From NCBI GenBank assembly GCA_964503615.1, contig CAZDBA010000020.1, forward strand, positions 1 through 41,426: a stretch of 41,426 bases of DNA, given 5' to 3'. This document shows positions 1-9,094 of this stretch, piece after piece. The notes under the pieces are model-generated. The model did not search any database, had not been told where the DNA came from, and saw only the letters and a program-made list of their open reading frames with translations. Source of the stretch: CAZDBA01 sp964503615. Lineage in GTDB: Bacteria > Planctomycetota > Planctomycetia > Pirellulales > Pirellulaceae. The first letter of the stretch is position 1, and the number at the start of each line of letters is the position of its first letter. Position numbers and translations under genes: made by a program.

Positions 1-853
1 CACCCAAGACGTCGGGTCCACCCGTACGTCCGCCTCGTCGCTTTTTGCCGCTCTCCTGATTCTGTTTGTTGAATTGATCCAGAGGAGCCGCGCGGCCTTC
101 TTGTTTCCGCGCTTTGGCGGCATCCTTTTTGCCAAGAGCGATATCGGGACGTTGGACTTTTTCTCCCGTGTTCCCTGAATTACCGGTCGGTTGTTTGACT
201 TCCGGCATGGCAGCGACGCGAATGACATTTCCGCCAGGACGTGGCCGTTTAACGGGTTTGTCACCATTCGATTTGGGCGAGGTTTTACCACCACTAAGAT
301 CTCGTAGTGGACGGTTGCCGCCATTTTCACGAGTCGGCCGTTCCATCAACGGACGTTGAAGTGGTGCAGGTCGGTCCGAGGGCGTCGGTTTCTTGCGCGT
401 AGGACGGGTGGGCTTGGCTGGTTCTGCTTCTGGTTTTTCTGTTTTTGCTTTCTTGAAATTTCCAAGAGGCGAAGAAGCAGGAGGTGTTTCCGCTGCAACA
501 TCAGGCTCATCGGCCGTTTCGGTAGCTGGTGGTTCCAATTCGGGTTCTTCAACCGAAGGTTCTTCTACCTCTATCGGTTCTGGTTTGCGAACCGGATCGG
601 GCAACTCACGCAATGGAGCTTTGAGGTCCTGAGTGCGATCAGGTCGCACAGGTGCGGCGACATCTGGCTCCGGCTCTTCGACCGCGGTACCACCGCCAGA
701 TTGAAGGAAAGATTTGACTTTGGCCGTTTCCTCATCGTCCAGGCTAGCAAGCGCAGAACTCTTGCCTTGGATGCCTATTTGTTCACAGGCGTCCAGCAAT
801 TGCTTGTTATCCAGACCCAATTCTTTTGCAAACGCGTAAATGCGTACGGGCAC
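1..853 (-). CDS. infB: Translation initiation factor IF-2, N-terminal part (runs off the window edge)
   Basis: IF-2 is the GTPase that brings initiator tRNA to the 30S ribosome. Only the first 284 or so residues are inside the window, so the G domain is not visible. Residues 1-45 form the IF2_N module (VRIYAFAKELGLDNKQLLDA), which identifies the family. The rest is a long Pro/Lys/Glu/Arg-rich linker of the kind that precedes the G domain in long IF-2 forms. The start is a GTG at 853-851. No longer open-frame form is convincing, and an AAAGG ribosome site lies 8 nt upstream. It follows nusA on the same strand after a 164-nt spacer, the usual nusA-infB order. The linker is low in complexity and gives no functional information of its own. 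Confidence 0.93.
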   Translation of the reverse strand, partial: MPVRIYAFAKELGLDNKQLLDACEQIGIQGKSSALASLDDEETAKVKSFLQSGGGTAVEEPEPDVAAPVRPDRTQDLKAPLRELPDPVRKPEPIEVEEPSVEEPELEPPATETADEPDVAAETPPASSPLGNFKKAKTEKPEAEPAKPTRPTRKKPTPSDRPAPLQRPLMERPTRENGGNRPLRDLSGGKTSPKSNGDKPVKRPRPGGNVIRVAAMPEVKQPTGNSGNTGEKVQRPDIALGKKDAAKARKQEGRAAPLDQFNKQNQESGKKRRGGRTGGPDVLG

Positions 854-1017
854 TTGAAACGACCTTTCTGTATCGGACCGAAGCCATTTTTTGCTCAGGC
901 GTGGTCCCGGTTGCCAAATCTTTTACATATACACAATCTCCAAAATCTGGTGAGCGAATCAGGCGGCAACCAATTTGCCCGCTCGACACCAGACGTCGAC
1001 AATTTTCTAACTACGTT

Positions 1018-2406
1018 TTAACTTGTTTTGGTTTCACTCGCGGGAGTATCCGCTTCGGGTGATTCCGTTGACTCTGTTTTTTCTTCAGCAGATTCGGCCG
1101 ATTCAGGGGCAGCTGCTTCGGCTGAAGCGGCTGCTGCTTTGGCGGCGGCCTCTTGCGCGGCGGCGATTGCTGCGGCTTTCGCTTTGGCTTCGCTTTCGCG
1201 CTTTCGGGTTTCTGCTTCTTCGGCGCGTCGCTGGGCTTTTTGGGCAACAGCGATCTTCTCGGCCTCAAGTGCGAACTCGTCCGCTTTTTCGACGATCTGA
1301 TCGACTTGTTCGGCCGTCAATCCACCCATTTCCATGAGGTCATCAGGCTCAATTACGGACAAATCATCGTAAGACAAATAGCCTTCACCGACCAGCCGAT
1401 TCGCTAGTTCGGCATCAATATCTTTGATGACGCAAAAGCCCGTAACTGCTTTGTCGATCTGCTGTTCCAGTTCTTCCTGAGTCATGATTTCGATGTCCCA
1501 GCCGCAAAGCTTGCTGCCGAGACGAACGTTCTGACCTCGCTTGCCGATCGCCAGCGACAATTGGTCTTCGCGGACCAATACGATCGCTCGTCCCAGCATT
1601 TGGCAGAGAATGACTTCGTCAACTTCCGCTGGCTGCAAGGAGTTTGGAATGAGGACTTGGGGGTCTTCGTCAAAGCGAACGATGTCGATTCGCTCACCGT
1701 GCAATTCTTCGATAATCGTTTTGATTCGGTTTCCTCTTACGCCGACACAGGCACCTACGCAGTCAACTTTGGCGTCGATACTACTAACAGCGACCTTGCT
1801 GCGGTGTCCAGGTTCGCGCGAAATCGCATTAATCGAGATTACACCATCATTGATTTCGGGAATTTCCTGTTCGAACAGACGCTTAACGAATTGGGGACGT
1901 GTTCGACTGAGGACGATTTTAACGCGACTGCCTTGCGGTTTGACTTCGGTCACAATCGCACGGACTCGTTCGTTGGGCTGATGGTTCTCGCCGGGGATCT
2001 GTTCGCTGCGCGGCAAGATCGCTTCGGTTCCACCCAGATTCACGGTGGTTACTCGGCCTTCGTTACGGTGTACGGTACCGCTGATTAGTTCGTTGATCAG
2101 TTCGTTAAACTCGAGGACTTGTGAGTCCCGCTCCGCTTCACGCACTTTCTGGATGATGACTTGTTTAGCTGTTTGCGCGCCGATACGTCCGATTACTTCT
2201 TCGTAGTCCAGCATTTCCTGGCCGCAACGGCCAGCGATCTCGCCACTTTCCCGCTCGATCATAAACTCGATATCGGCTTCGTCGCCAAAGTGCTTACGCG
2301 CAGCGGACACCAATGCGGACTCAATGGCCCGAAAGACGATTTCCTTGTCAATATTCTTATCGCGATGGAGAGAATCAACGATTCGAAGTACTTCGCTGGC
2401 GTTCAT
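1018..2406 (-). CDS. nusA: Transcription termination/antitermination factor NusA
   Basis: NusA binds RNA polymerase and modulates pausing, termination and antitermination. The 462-residue product starts with the NusA N-terminal domain (MNASEVLRIVDSLHRDKNID), continues with an S1 domain near residues 105-180 and has two KH domains. The first KH carries GVRGNRIKTIIEELHGERID and the second carries LSLAIGKRGQNVRLGSKL. A helix-hairpin-helix region follows (residues about 345-395), then an Ala/Glu-rich low-complexity tail. The ATG at 2406 lies 3 nt after the stop of the ABC ATPase gene, so the two are surely co-transcribed, with infB next. In many bacteria rimP precedes nusA; here no rimP is seen in that place. 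Confidence 0.97.
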   Translation of the reverse strand: MNASEVLRIVDSLHRDKNIDKEIVFRAIESALVSAARKHFGDEADIEFMIERESGEIAGRCGQEMLDYEEVIGRIGAQTAKQVIIQKVREAERDSQVLEFNELINELISGTVHRNEGRVTTVNLGGTEAILPRSEQIPGENHQPNERVRAIVTEVKPQGSRVKIVLSRTRPQFVKRLFEQEIPEINDGVISINAISREPGHRSKVAVSSIDAKVDCVGACVGVRGNRIKTIIEELHGERIDIVRFDEDPQVLIPNSLQPAEVDEVILCQMLGRAIVLVREDQLSLAIGKRGQNVRLGSKLCGWDIEIMTQEELEQQIDKAVTGFCVIKDIDAELANRLVGEGYLSYDDLSVIEPDDLMEMGGLTAEQVDQIVEKADEFALEAEKIAVAQKAQRRAEEAETRKRESEAKAKAAAIAAAQEAAAKAAAASAEAAAPESAESAEEKTESTESPEADTPASETKTS

Positions 2407-2409
2407 GTT

Positions 2410-3639
2410 TTAGTCTTTCAAAATATTGTTTCCGGTATCGGTGTCAAACAAATGCACGTACTCCGGCCTGATTGTCGTTTGAACAGTATCACCTGATCGA
2501 AAGTTGTGATCGCTGTCCAGTTTAGCCACCCATAAAGGCTCGTCCGACTGACCGGGAGCGCTCAAGTGAGCGATGGCCGAGTCACCAAGCTGATCGATGG
2601 TTACGACGGTCGAAGTCGTTTTTCCATCGGTCAGTTTGTCGGTCGATTCAGTATGGGTTGTATCGGTTTCAGTTGCGTTGGGATGAGTAAGGTTCACGGC
2701 TTCTGCACGAAAACCGAGAGTTACTGTTTTCAACTGCGGCTGTTGCCGGGCTGCGGTTTCTAGCGCCTCGCCCAACACAAGTCGCAAGCGACTGGACCGA
2801 AATTCAATTTTTCCTTCCGTTGTAGTTAGTTTTCCTGTTTCCAGATTCATGGGAGTGGACCCGATGAATCCAGCCACAAACAGGTTGGCTGGTTGTTCGT
2901 ATATTTCCATTGGCGGAGCGACTTGTTGAACTTTGCCGTCATTCATTACAGCCACTCGATCTCCCAAAGTCATTGCTTCGACCTGATCGTGTGTCACATA
3001 AATCATGGTTGCATTTAGTTCACGGTGTAATCGTTTAAGTTCGACTCTCATTTGTTGTCTTAGTTTCGCATCCAGGTTCGACAACGGTTCGTCAAACAAA
3101 AATGCCGCCGGTTCCCGTACAATCGCGCGGCCTAATGCGACGCGTTGACGTTCACCGCCGGACAACTGATGCGGTTTGCGATCGAGCAAATGCTCTATTT
3201 CTAATCGCACGGCCGCTTGCCGAACCTGATCGTCGATCCCTTTTCGAGCTGCTGAAAGTTCAGCCGCCTGACGGGGTCGAAAAAGACGAATCAAACCACG
3301 ATTTAAAATCCCTCCACCAAATCTAAGTTCCAATCCAAAAGCCATGTTCTTGTATACCGACATGTGCGGATACAAGGCATAGTTTTGAAAAACCATTGCA
3401 ATGTTACGATCTTTCGGTGCAACGTCGTTAACGACGAGATCACCAATTTTGATCGTACCATCACAATCATTCAAACTTTCCAGTCCAGCGATCAAACGCA
3501 GTGTGGTGCTTTTTCCACACCCACTAGGTCCAACCAAAACCAGAAACTCTTTATCGGCAACAGTTAGACTTAAGTCGTCAACAGCTGTTGTTTCGTTGGA
3601 GAATTTTTTCGTAACGTGACTAAGTACCACTGCAGCCAT
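2410..3639 (-). CDS. ABC transporter ATP-binding protein, MalK/UgpC type
   Basis: This is the ATPase subunit of an importer of the sugar/glycerol-3-phosphate class (CUT1). Visible motifs are Walker A GPSGCGKST (residues 37-45), the Q-loop in VFQNYALYPHMSV, the signature LSGGERQRVALGRA (from 159), Walker B AFLFDEP (179-185) and the switch His in YVTHDQVEAM. The C-terminal 160 residues match the regulatory OB/TOBE-like domain of MalK-type ATPases. An insertion of about 25 residues (108-133, with GGGILNRGLIRLF) lies between the Q-loop region and the signature. No permease or binding-protein genes are adjacent, so the ATPase is an orphan and may serve several permeases, as MsiK does in actinobacteria. 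It is the first gene of the nusA-infB unit, 3 nt before nusA. Confidence 0.93.
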   Translation of the reverse strand: MAAVVLSHVTKKFSNETTAVDDLSLTVADKEFLVLVGPSGCGKSTTLRLIAGLESLNDCDGTIKIGDLVVNDVAPKDRNIAMVFQNYALYPHMSVYKNMAFGLELRFGGGILNRGLIRLFRPRQAAELSAARKGIDDQVRQAAVRLEIEHLLDRKPHQLSGGERQRVALGRAIVREPAAFLFDEPLSNLDAKLRQQMRVELKRLHRELNATMIYVTHDQVEAMTLGDRVAVMNDGKVQQVAPPMEIYEQPANLFVAGFIGSTPMNLETGKLTTTEGKIEFRSSRLRLVLGEALETAARQQPQLKTVTLGFRAEAVNLTHPNATETDTTHTESTDKLTDGKTTSTVVTIDQLGDSAIAHLSAPGQSDEPLWVAKLDSDHNFRSGDTVQTTIRPEYVHLFDTDTGNNILKD

Positions 3640-3848
3640 GAATCATGCCAATGCGGCGCTCAGTTCAACGTCGAAAAACCCACCTACAAACCGAAAAAAT
3701 GGCCCTGCAGTTTGGCAAAATATACCGACTGCCGAGCCTCATACAGACTAAAAGATACAAATTAGCCCGCCGAAAATCAATGGCGAAACCTCGACGATTT
3801 CAGCGAACAATCGAGTTTCAGGCCCTACAACAGTGTTTCAGGGCTTAC

Positions 3849-5123
3849 TTATCTGCCGACCCGGGTGAAAGTGCCTTCGTTCTGGTCCGCAATTTTTTTA
3901 AGCGTCCTTTGTCCGAAAGTACTGAGAAGTGCAATGGTGTGTACGCTGATTCGCTGGTTTTCGCCTTTGCCGTTTACCATGTTAACGTTGTTGGCACTTA
4001 AAAATGCCTCCGAATTGTCCTGTATTTCGCCATCAGAAAGCAGGAAAATCGCGTCAGGCTGGGCAGCCAACGACAAACTGAGTGCCTGACGAGGGTAGGT
4101 GCCACCTGAAGGCGTTTGAGACCTAAGCCAGCTAAAGGCCAAACCGATGTTTTCCTCAGTGGGTTCAACCAGAACAATCGAATTCGCATTGCCCATGATC
4201 ACAGAGAATCGATTGTAAAGAACGATGCAGAATTTTTGTTCGTCGGTTAACTCGAGTATCGAACGTTCCAGCTCGTAAACGGCTCGCTCCCATCGCTCCC
4301 CTGTCATGCTGCCAGAGCAATCGATAACAAAAACGAAATTGGTGCCCTCCGCATAGGCTCCAAAGAAATCAGCGGACTTGCCCGGTTCACCTTTGTTAGC
4401 GGGTCCCCCAGCGGTCGGGCCACCTTTTCCTTCTTCGGCTGACAGTCCGCGACTAGCAATCGGATCGGAGAAACCATCGTCCAAAAATTCAGGATCAAAC
4501 TCAAGCTCGGGCGCCGCTAATAGCTCCGGAGTTAAATCGTCCGAAAGGTCAGAGACCTCCTCTTCCTCCAACTCGCTTGCCAAGGAGGATTCGTCCGGCT
4601 CAAAGTCGAGGTCGTCGATTTTGTCCGCTTCACTAAAAATTTCTTGTTGAGGCGCCTCGCTCAACGTCAGGGCCGCCTGTTGTTGTGTCTCAAGACCTCT
4701 AAACGTCAGCAACGCCAGCGCAATCAACAGTAACGAATGAATGATAAAGCTGGTTGCCCAGCCGGACAGGAACGTGGTGATTCGATAGAAAAGGTTTTCA
4801 GGCTGCTCCGCTGTAACGTGAGACTGCGAAATTGATTGAAGCAAATCTTGACGATGTGCTTCCAGCTGCGCCGGGCCTACGACTTGTAGCTTTGGAGTCT
4901 TTATGGGCAACGAGCTTGGTTCGGCTAGCATTTCTGAATCTGGAACCGCATCGGTTACCAAAGTTGGCGTAGAATCGGCGCTATCGGTCGGTTGAAGAGT
5001 TTCGACCGGAACCGGATGGTCTACCTGAGTTGGATTGGAATTCCTGCGCGGCAAAAGGGGAGGTAAAACTGCAAGCTTAGCCTGAGTTTTTCCGTTCCGA
5101 TTTTGCTCGGTGGCTTTTTCCAT
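3849..5123 (-). CDS. Membrane-anchored von Willebrand factor A domain protein
   Basis: The function is not known; vWA domains bind a metal ion and mediate protein contacts. The N-terminal 115 residues are Pro-rich and probably cytoplasmic. One membrane helix lies near residues 124-143 (SFIIHSLLLIALALL), followed by an acidic stretch of about 70 residues. The vWA domain fills the C-terminal 165 residues. Its MIDAS site is complete: D-x-S-x-S in VIDCSGSM, the Thr in PSGGTYP and the Asp in LLSDGE. The ATG at 5123 is preceded by GAAG/AGAG about 12 nt upstream; a GTG four codons earlier (5135) is the alternative. It is divergent from the secreted protein at 5387 and lies 209 nt upstream of the ABC ATPase gene on the same strand. 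Confidence 0.88.
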   Translation of the reverse strand: MEKATEQNRNGKTQAKLAVLPPLLPRRNSNPTQVDHPVPVETLQPTDSADSTPTLVTDAVPDSEMLAEPSSLPIKTPKLQVVGPAQLEAHRQDLLQSISQSHVTAEQPENLFYRITTFLSGWATSFIIHSLLLIALALLTFRGLETQQQAALTLSEAPQQEIFSEADKIDDLDFEPDESSLASELEEEEVSDLSDDLTPELLAAPELEFDPEFLDDGFSDPIASRGLSAEEGKGGPTAGGPANKGEPGKSADFFGAYAEGTNFVFVIDCSGSMTGERWERAVYELERSILELTDEQKFCIVLYNRFSVIMGNANSIVLVEPTEENIGLAFSWLRSQTPSGGTYPRQALSLSLAAQPDAIFLLSDGEIQDNSEAFLSANNVNMVNGKGENQRISVHTIALLSTFGQRTLKKIADQNEGTFTRVGR

Positions 5124-5386
5124 AATGTTATTCACTCTTCACGAAGGCTCGTCTTGCCCGAGACAGAAGCCACTCTATTATTGCCCCTCCGACCCTGTGT
5201 AGCAACTTTTTAATGGGCGTTTGCCCGTTTGGCACCAAATCTTACTCTCATGGGTAAAGTCGCTCATTAAAGCTTATCGGCAAAATCGCTAGCTCCACCC
5301 GTCGAATTTTCATATTGTCCGTTTATCGCAGGCTCCTATACTCCGCGCCGGAATGTAGCGGTTTTTCCAACACAGGAATCGGATAT

Positions 5387-6712
5387 ATGAATGTCAAAAC
5401 TGGGGTTTTGTCACGCGAAAAGTCATTGGGCGTTTTCTGCGTTGCGTTGGTTGCTCTTTGCAGCTGTCTCGCCGTTGGGCAAACGGCGGCTCAAATTTCG
5501 ATACCGCGTGAAGTCCCGCGACCTTGGCGACCAGCGTTTGGAAATTTGACCGAGAATCCGGCAGGCCAATCAGATACCCGGACGAACGAAGCAGCCGCTT
5601 CGATAACGCCTACGCGAGGTCAGACACCTGCGGCGCAAGTAGCTGCCGTACCCGGTGCCGGGCAAGGCGACCAGCCGGGACCTGGATCGTTCAACAAAAT
5701 TACCAAAGTCACTCAGACACTTAGCTCGCTACCCAACGAAGCGGGGCAGGTTTGGCGCGAATACGACATCAGTCCCTACACTTCGCAAATCAAAAATTCG
5801 GAAAAGCCAGAACAGGCTTTGATTGAGTGGATCTTGCACGAGACCGGGAAAGAAATGTGGTTCACTCAACCGATGGGGATCCTCAACGCGAACCAGGACA
5901 AACTGTTTGTTTATCACACACCAGAGATTCACAAAGTGATCAAGCCGATCGTCGACCGGTTTGTCTATCGCAAAGGCGAATTGCAATCGATCGAAATCAA
6001 TTTGGTCACCGTTGGAAACCCTAATTGGCGTATCGACCACTATTCCGTATTGCAGCCGATCGAAATCCCGTCGGCAGGCGTCGAGGCTTGGATGGTTTCC
6101 AAAGAGAATGCCGCGCTCCTGTTGAGTCAACTTTCTAGCCGCTCCGATTTTCAAAAACATGGCGGTGGTTTGGTACAGACACACGATGGTCAACAGTTCA
6201 GTATGGAGCGCCGTTCGCCAAAGCAATTTGTGCGTAGTGTGCGTTGGGTCCCCAATCAGCAACCCAGCTACCAGCCGTTGCTGACGCATGTTGATGAAGG
6301 ATTCGACCTCAACGTGGCTTGCCTCAATTCGATCGATGGCAAGACGATGGAGGCTTGTATCGAATGCAATGTCGATCAGGTCGAAAAGCTTTCAACGGTC
6401 AAAATTAACGTTCCAGCTGCCGGCGGAACCACACAGAAAATGAGCCTGCAAATTCCCCAGGTCGTCAGTTGGCGATTGCTCGAGCGGATTCGTTGGCCCA
6501 GCGACCAAGTCCTGCTGTTGAACGTGGGGGTGGTTGCCAATCCAACTCCAGATGACGGCGGGCTACGGCCTTTATCCGGAATTCTGGGCGGTGGCCGGCA
6601 AAGATCAGATGGCCTGCTTTTCCTTGAATATGAGGGGCCAGCCATCAATCCGAATTTGCGGCATGCAGCTCGGGGCGGTACGACCAGTATCACTCCCATT
6701 ACACCACGCTAG
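5387..6712 (+). CDS. Secreted protein, possible secretin-like fold
   Basis: The 441-residue product has a signal peptide (hydrophobic GVFCVALVALCSCLAVG, then a likely cut after TAAQ). A Pro/Ala/Gly-rich linker reaches about residue 115. A region starting at YDISPYTSQI contains alpha/beta segments (ALIEWILHETGKEMWF, KLFVYHTPEIHKVIKPIVD) that resemble the short N domains of secretins. The C-terminal part (FDLNVACLNSIDG to LLLNVGVVANP) resembles the beta-rich secretin core, but no diagnostic motif is complete. This similarity is an inference and could be convergent. The ATG at 5387 has an AGGA 9 nt upstream; an upstream TTG at 5315 would add residues in front of a good signal peptide and is not favoured. 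No type II or type IV pilus genes are nearby. Confidence 0.8.
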   Translation: MNVKTGVLSREKSLGVFCVALVALCSCLAVGQTAAQISIPREVPRPWRPAFGNLTENPAGQSDTRTNEAAASITPTRGQTPAAQVAAVPGAGQGDQPGPGSFNKITKVTQTLSSLPNEAGQVWREYDISPYTSQIKNSEKPEQALIEWILHETGKEMWFTQPMGILNANQDKLFVYHTPEIHKVIKPIVDRFVYRKGELQSIEINLVTVGNPNWRIDHYSVLQPIEIPSAGVEAWMVSKENAALLLSQLSSRSDFQKHGGGLVQTHDGQQFSMERRSPKQFVRSVRWVPNQQPSYQPLLTHVDEGFDLNVACLNSIDGKTMEACIECNVDQVEKLSTVKINVPAAGGTTQKMSLQIPQVVSWRLLERIRWPSDQVLLLNVGVVANPTPDDGGLRPLSGILGGGRQRSDGLLFLEYEGPAINPNLRHAARGGTTSITPITPR

Positions 6713-6901
6713 AGTTTTTGCCGATATTTTCCGTCGTCTGGCCTGTTTTTGAGTAATGGCGATTTCGATACGGTTTCGGTTTGTTCAAACTAAAATCGTA
6801 GGGGACTGAGAACTCACCTCGACGATAGGCTTCGAAGCTCTAAAATCAGTGCGCTGTATTTTCTCCAAGAACTCACCCTCTCATATCTGTAGTTAATAAG
6901 A

Positions 6902-8206
6902 ATGCCAAAGTCGGAACGCCGAGTTGTAATCACTGGTATCGGGATGGTTAGCCCGTTGGGTAACAGTTGCGAACAAGTTTGGCAGAGTATCACGTCCGGA
7001 AAAAGTGGCGTTGGCAAACTGACGATGGTGCCCCCGGAACCGTTGCCGACCAACATCGCAGGCGAAGCGAGCGGGTTCTCTGGCAACATCGCTGAATTCG
7101 GAGAGCTGGACAAGCTAACCAAGCGAGCCATCAAAAAAGGCTTGGGGCTCATGTCGCGCGAAATCCAGATGGGAGTTGCCGCAGCTCAACACGCTTTGGC
7201 GGGTGCTGCCTATTCTGAAAACGCGATCGATCCACAGCGAATCGGCACCATGTTTGGCAGTGACTATATCATTACCGAACCTTTTGAGTTCTCACGAGGA
7301 ATGCTGAACTGCTTGAACGAAGAGGGGCAGTTTGAGTTCGATAAATGGGCAGACAACGGTCTGAGACAGGTCGAGCCTAAGTGGCTTTTGAAGTACCTCC
7401 CCAATATGCCTGCCAGTCACGTTGCGATCTACAACGATTTGCGCGGACCCAGTAATTCGCTGACCGTGCGAGAGGCTTCGGCTAATCTGGCTATCGCCGA
7501 AGCGTATAACATTATTCGTCGCGGAACCGCCGAAGCGATGGTGACCGGCTCAACGGGATCACGAATTCACCCACTGCGAACGATTCACGTAGCGATGCAG
7601 GAACAATTGGCTGAAGGTAACGGCGCGCCCGAATCAGCTTGCCGGCCTTTTGATGCCGACCGAAGTGGAATGGTTATTGGAGAGGGTGCGGGCGTCCTGG
7701 TTTTGGAAGAGCTTGAGTTTGCAGAGTCACGAGGTGCCAAGATTTATGGCGAAGTGCTCGGTTACGGTTCGTCTTCGGTGGCTAACAAGCATGGTGTTGC
7801 CGACTATAAAACGGCTCTGACCAATGTGTTGAAGATGGCTTTGGAAACATCAGGTTTGCAAGCCGAAGATTTTGGACATGTTCACGCACACGGTTTGTCG
7901 ACGGTGAAATGTGATGCAGAAGAAGCGGCTGCGATTAAAAGTGTGATGGGCGAACAGACCCCAGTGGTCGCCGCGAAAAGCTACATGGGTAACTTGGGTG
8001 CTGGCAGCGGTATCGTTGAAGTGGTCTCCAGCATGTTGGCGATCGAAAACGATGAACTGTTTCCTGTGCTGAACTATGAAAAGCCAGATCCAGCTTGCCC
8101 CATCGCCGTGGTTACAGAAAAACAGAGCAGTGGTAAACCGGCTGTGATCAACATCAATGTGACTCCGCAAGGTCAAGCCAGCGCGATCGCAATCCGCTGC
8201 TTGTAA
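6902..8206 (+). CDS. FabF-like 3-oxoacyl-ACP synthase homologue with altered active site
   Basis: The 434-residue length and the order of motifs match ketoacyl-ACP synthase II: RRVVITGIGMVSPLG at the start, FGSDYIITEPFEF, DADRSGMVIGEGAGVLVLEE, HAHGLST and VAAKSYMGNLG. Aligned by eye with E. coli FabF, the nucleophile Cys163 is Glu191 (GPSNSLTVREAS). The first His is kept (His330), the Lys is kept (Lys359), and the second His340 is Asn364 (GNL instead of GHL). Both changes are read from unambiguous codons (gag, aac). Such a protein cannot form the acyl-cysteine intermediate. Known relatives without the Cys are chain-length factors and KSQ domains of polyketide systems, which pair with an active synthase or decarboxylate malonyl groups. 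The gene stands alone, with no acyl-carrier or partner gene next to it. No clear ribosome site precedes the ATG. Confidence 0.9.
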   Translation: MPKSERRVVITGIGMVSPLGNSCEQVWQSITSGKSGVGKLTMVPPEPLPTNIAGEASGFSGNIAEFGELDKLTKRAIKKGLGLMSREIQMGVAAAQHALAGAAYSENAIDPQRIGTMFGSDYIITEPFEFSRGMLNCLNEEGQFEFDKWADNGLRQVEPKWLLKYLPNMPASHVAIYNDLRGPSNSLTVREASANLAIAEAYNIIRRGTAEAMVTGSTGSRIHPLRTIHVAMQEQLAEGNGAPESACRPFDADRSGMVIGEGAGVLVLEELEFAESRGAKIYGEVLGYGSSSVANKHGVADYKTALTNVLKMALETSGLQAEDFGHVHAHGLSTVKCDAEEAAAIKSVMGEQTPVVAAKSYMGNLGAGSGIVEVVSSMLAIENDELFPVLNYEKPDPACPIAVVTEKQSSGKPAVININVTPQGQASAIAIRCL

Positions 8207-8330
8207 GCCTGTTTTTGGTGCTTGCGATTTCTTTCAGTCAGAAACTAACAGCGTAACAGCGCTCAGTTATTTTGTTGAGTGTAGACATCACGGGCTGGGA
8301 ATCCATGCTACCTGGCGCCCAAGTTAAAGA

Positions 8331-8360
8331 ACCACAGATGAACACCGATAAACACGGATG
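8331..8360. repeat. Short 10-bp tandem repeat (about three units)
   Basis: Three degenerate decamers follow one another: accacagatg, aacaccgata, aacacggatg. Decamers of this type (CACGGATGAA) are seen between genes in planctomycete and other environmental genomes; that part is recollection. The repeat lies between the convergent ketoacyl synthase and FHA genes and has no coding role that I can see. Confidence 0.5.
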
Positions 8361-8413
8361 AAAACGATCATGTGGGTTTGTTGCCGACCATTGAGGCCGG
8401 CCAACCGCCACCA

Positions 8414-9094
8414 TTAGCGAGGTAGTTTTCTAAACGTGGAATTGCAGGAGCCGATTTTTGAATCGCCTTCGGAAAATTCGCAATGAAGATCCCTGCCTAA
8501 ATCGATTTCAAACGAACGGACTTCTGTTCGATTCACATTTTGTTCGCTTGAACACGTGCCCACGGTAGCATTGGCTTGGCTCTTCATTTCGTCCATTGAG
8601 CTCATCATGGTGACTGGATCGGATTGCTCATCCGAATCCTTGGGGCCATGCAGCGTTTCTTTTTCGCAAGGTTCCGTAGTTTGGTTGGGAACTTCGATCG
8701 TTGCAGCCGCTGGTGCGGGTGCAAGCTGGGTTTCCAAGCCCAAGCCCGACTCGTTGCCGGCAACACAAGCCGTGTGCATTTCAGCCTGTTCTAGCTGTAC
8801 GCCGATTTCGTAGGAGGCGCGAAAGGTTACGTCGCCAAGCGTCAAAAGCTGTTGCGGCTCGATCACATGTTCACCGGTAATACGGTGATTGTTGATGAAC
8901 GTACCGTTCATTGAATCGAGGTCTTTGACGAACAGCTTGCCTTCTTTTTCGTAGAACTCGCAGTGCAAGCGGCTGACCAGAGGATGAGGTAGAGTGATTG
9001 AGGCTTCGCGCCCCCGTCCGATTGTTGAGGGCAGGCTCAAGTTGATTTCGCCGGTTTTTGCACCACCGACAACGATCAATTTTGCTTTCAACAT
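8414..9094 (-). CDS. FHA domain protein
   Basis: The 226-residue product starts directly with a forkhead-associated domain, which binds phosphothreonine peptides. The conserved residues are present in order: GR in TIGRGREASITL, S-x-x-H in LVSRLHCEFYEKEG and NG in DLDSMNGTFINNHRI. The FHA part ends near residue 98. The remaining 125 residues are low in complexity, rich in Glu/Thr/Ser, and match nothing I recognise. There is no membrane segment, so the protein is probably cytoplasmic. The ATG has a strong GGAAG site 7 nt upstream. No Ser/Thr kinase gene lies in the window, so the signalling partner is unknown. It is convergent with the ketoacyl synthase gene. Confidence 0.9.
   Translation of the reverse strand: MLKAKLIVVGGAKTGEINLSLPSTIGRGREASITLPHPLVSRLHCEFYEKEGKLFVKDLDSMNGTFINNHRITGEHVIEPQQLLTLGDVTFRASYEIGVQLEQAEMHTACVAGNESGLGLETQLAPAPAAATIEVPNQTTEPCEKETLHGPKDSDEQSDPVTMMSSMDEMKSQANATVGTCSSEQNVNRTEVRSFEIDLGRDLHCEFSEGDSKIGSCNSTFRKLPR

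Noticed and set aside
1023..1407. Long plus-strand open frames opposite the 3' end of nusA
   Set aside because: They are mirror frames of the Ala/Glu/Lys-rich NusA tail; their composition is biased and no family is recognised.
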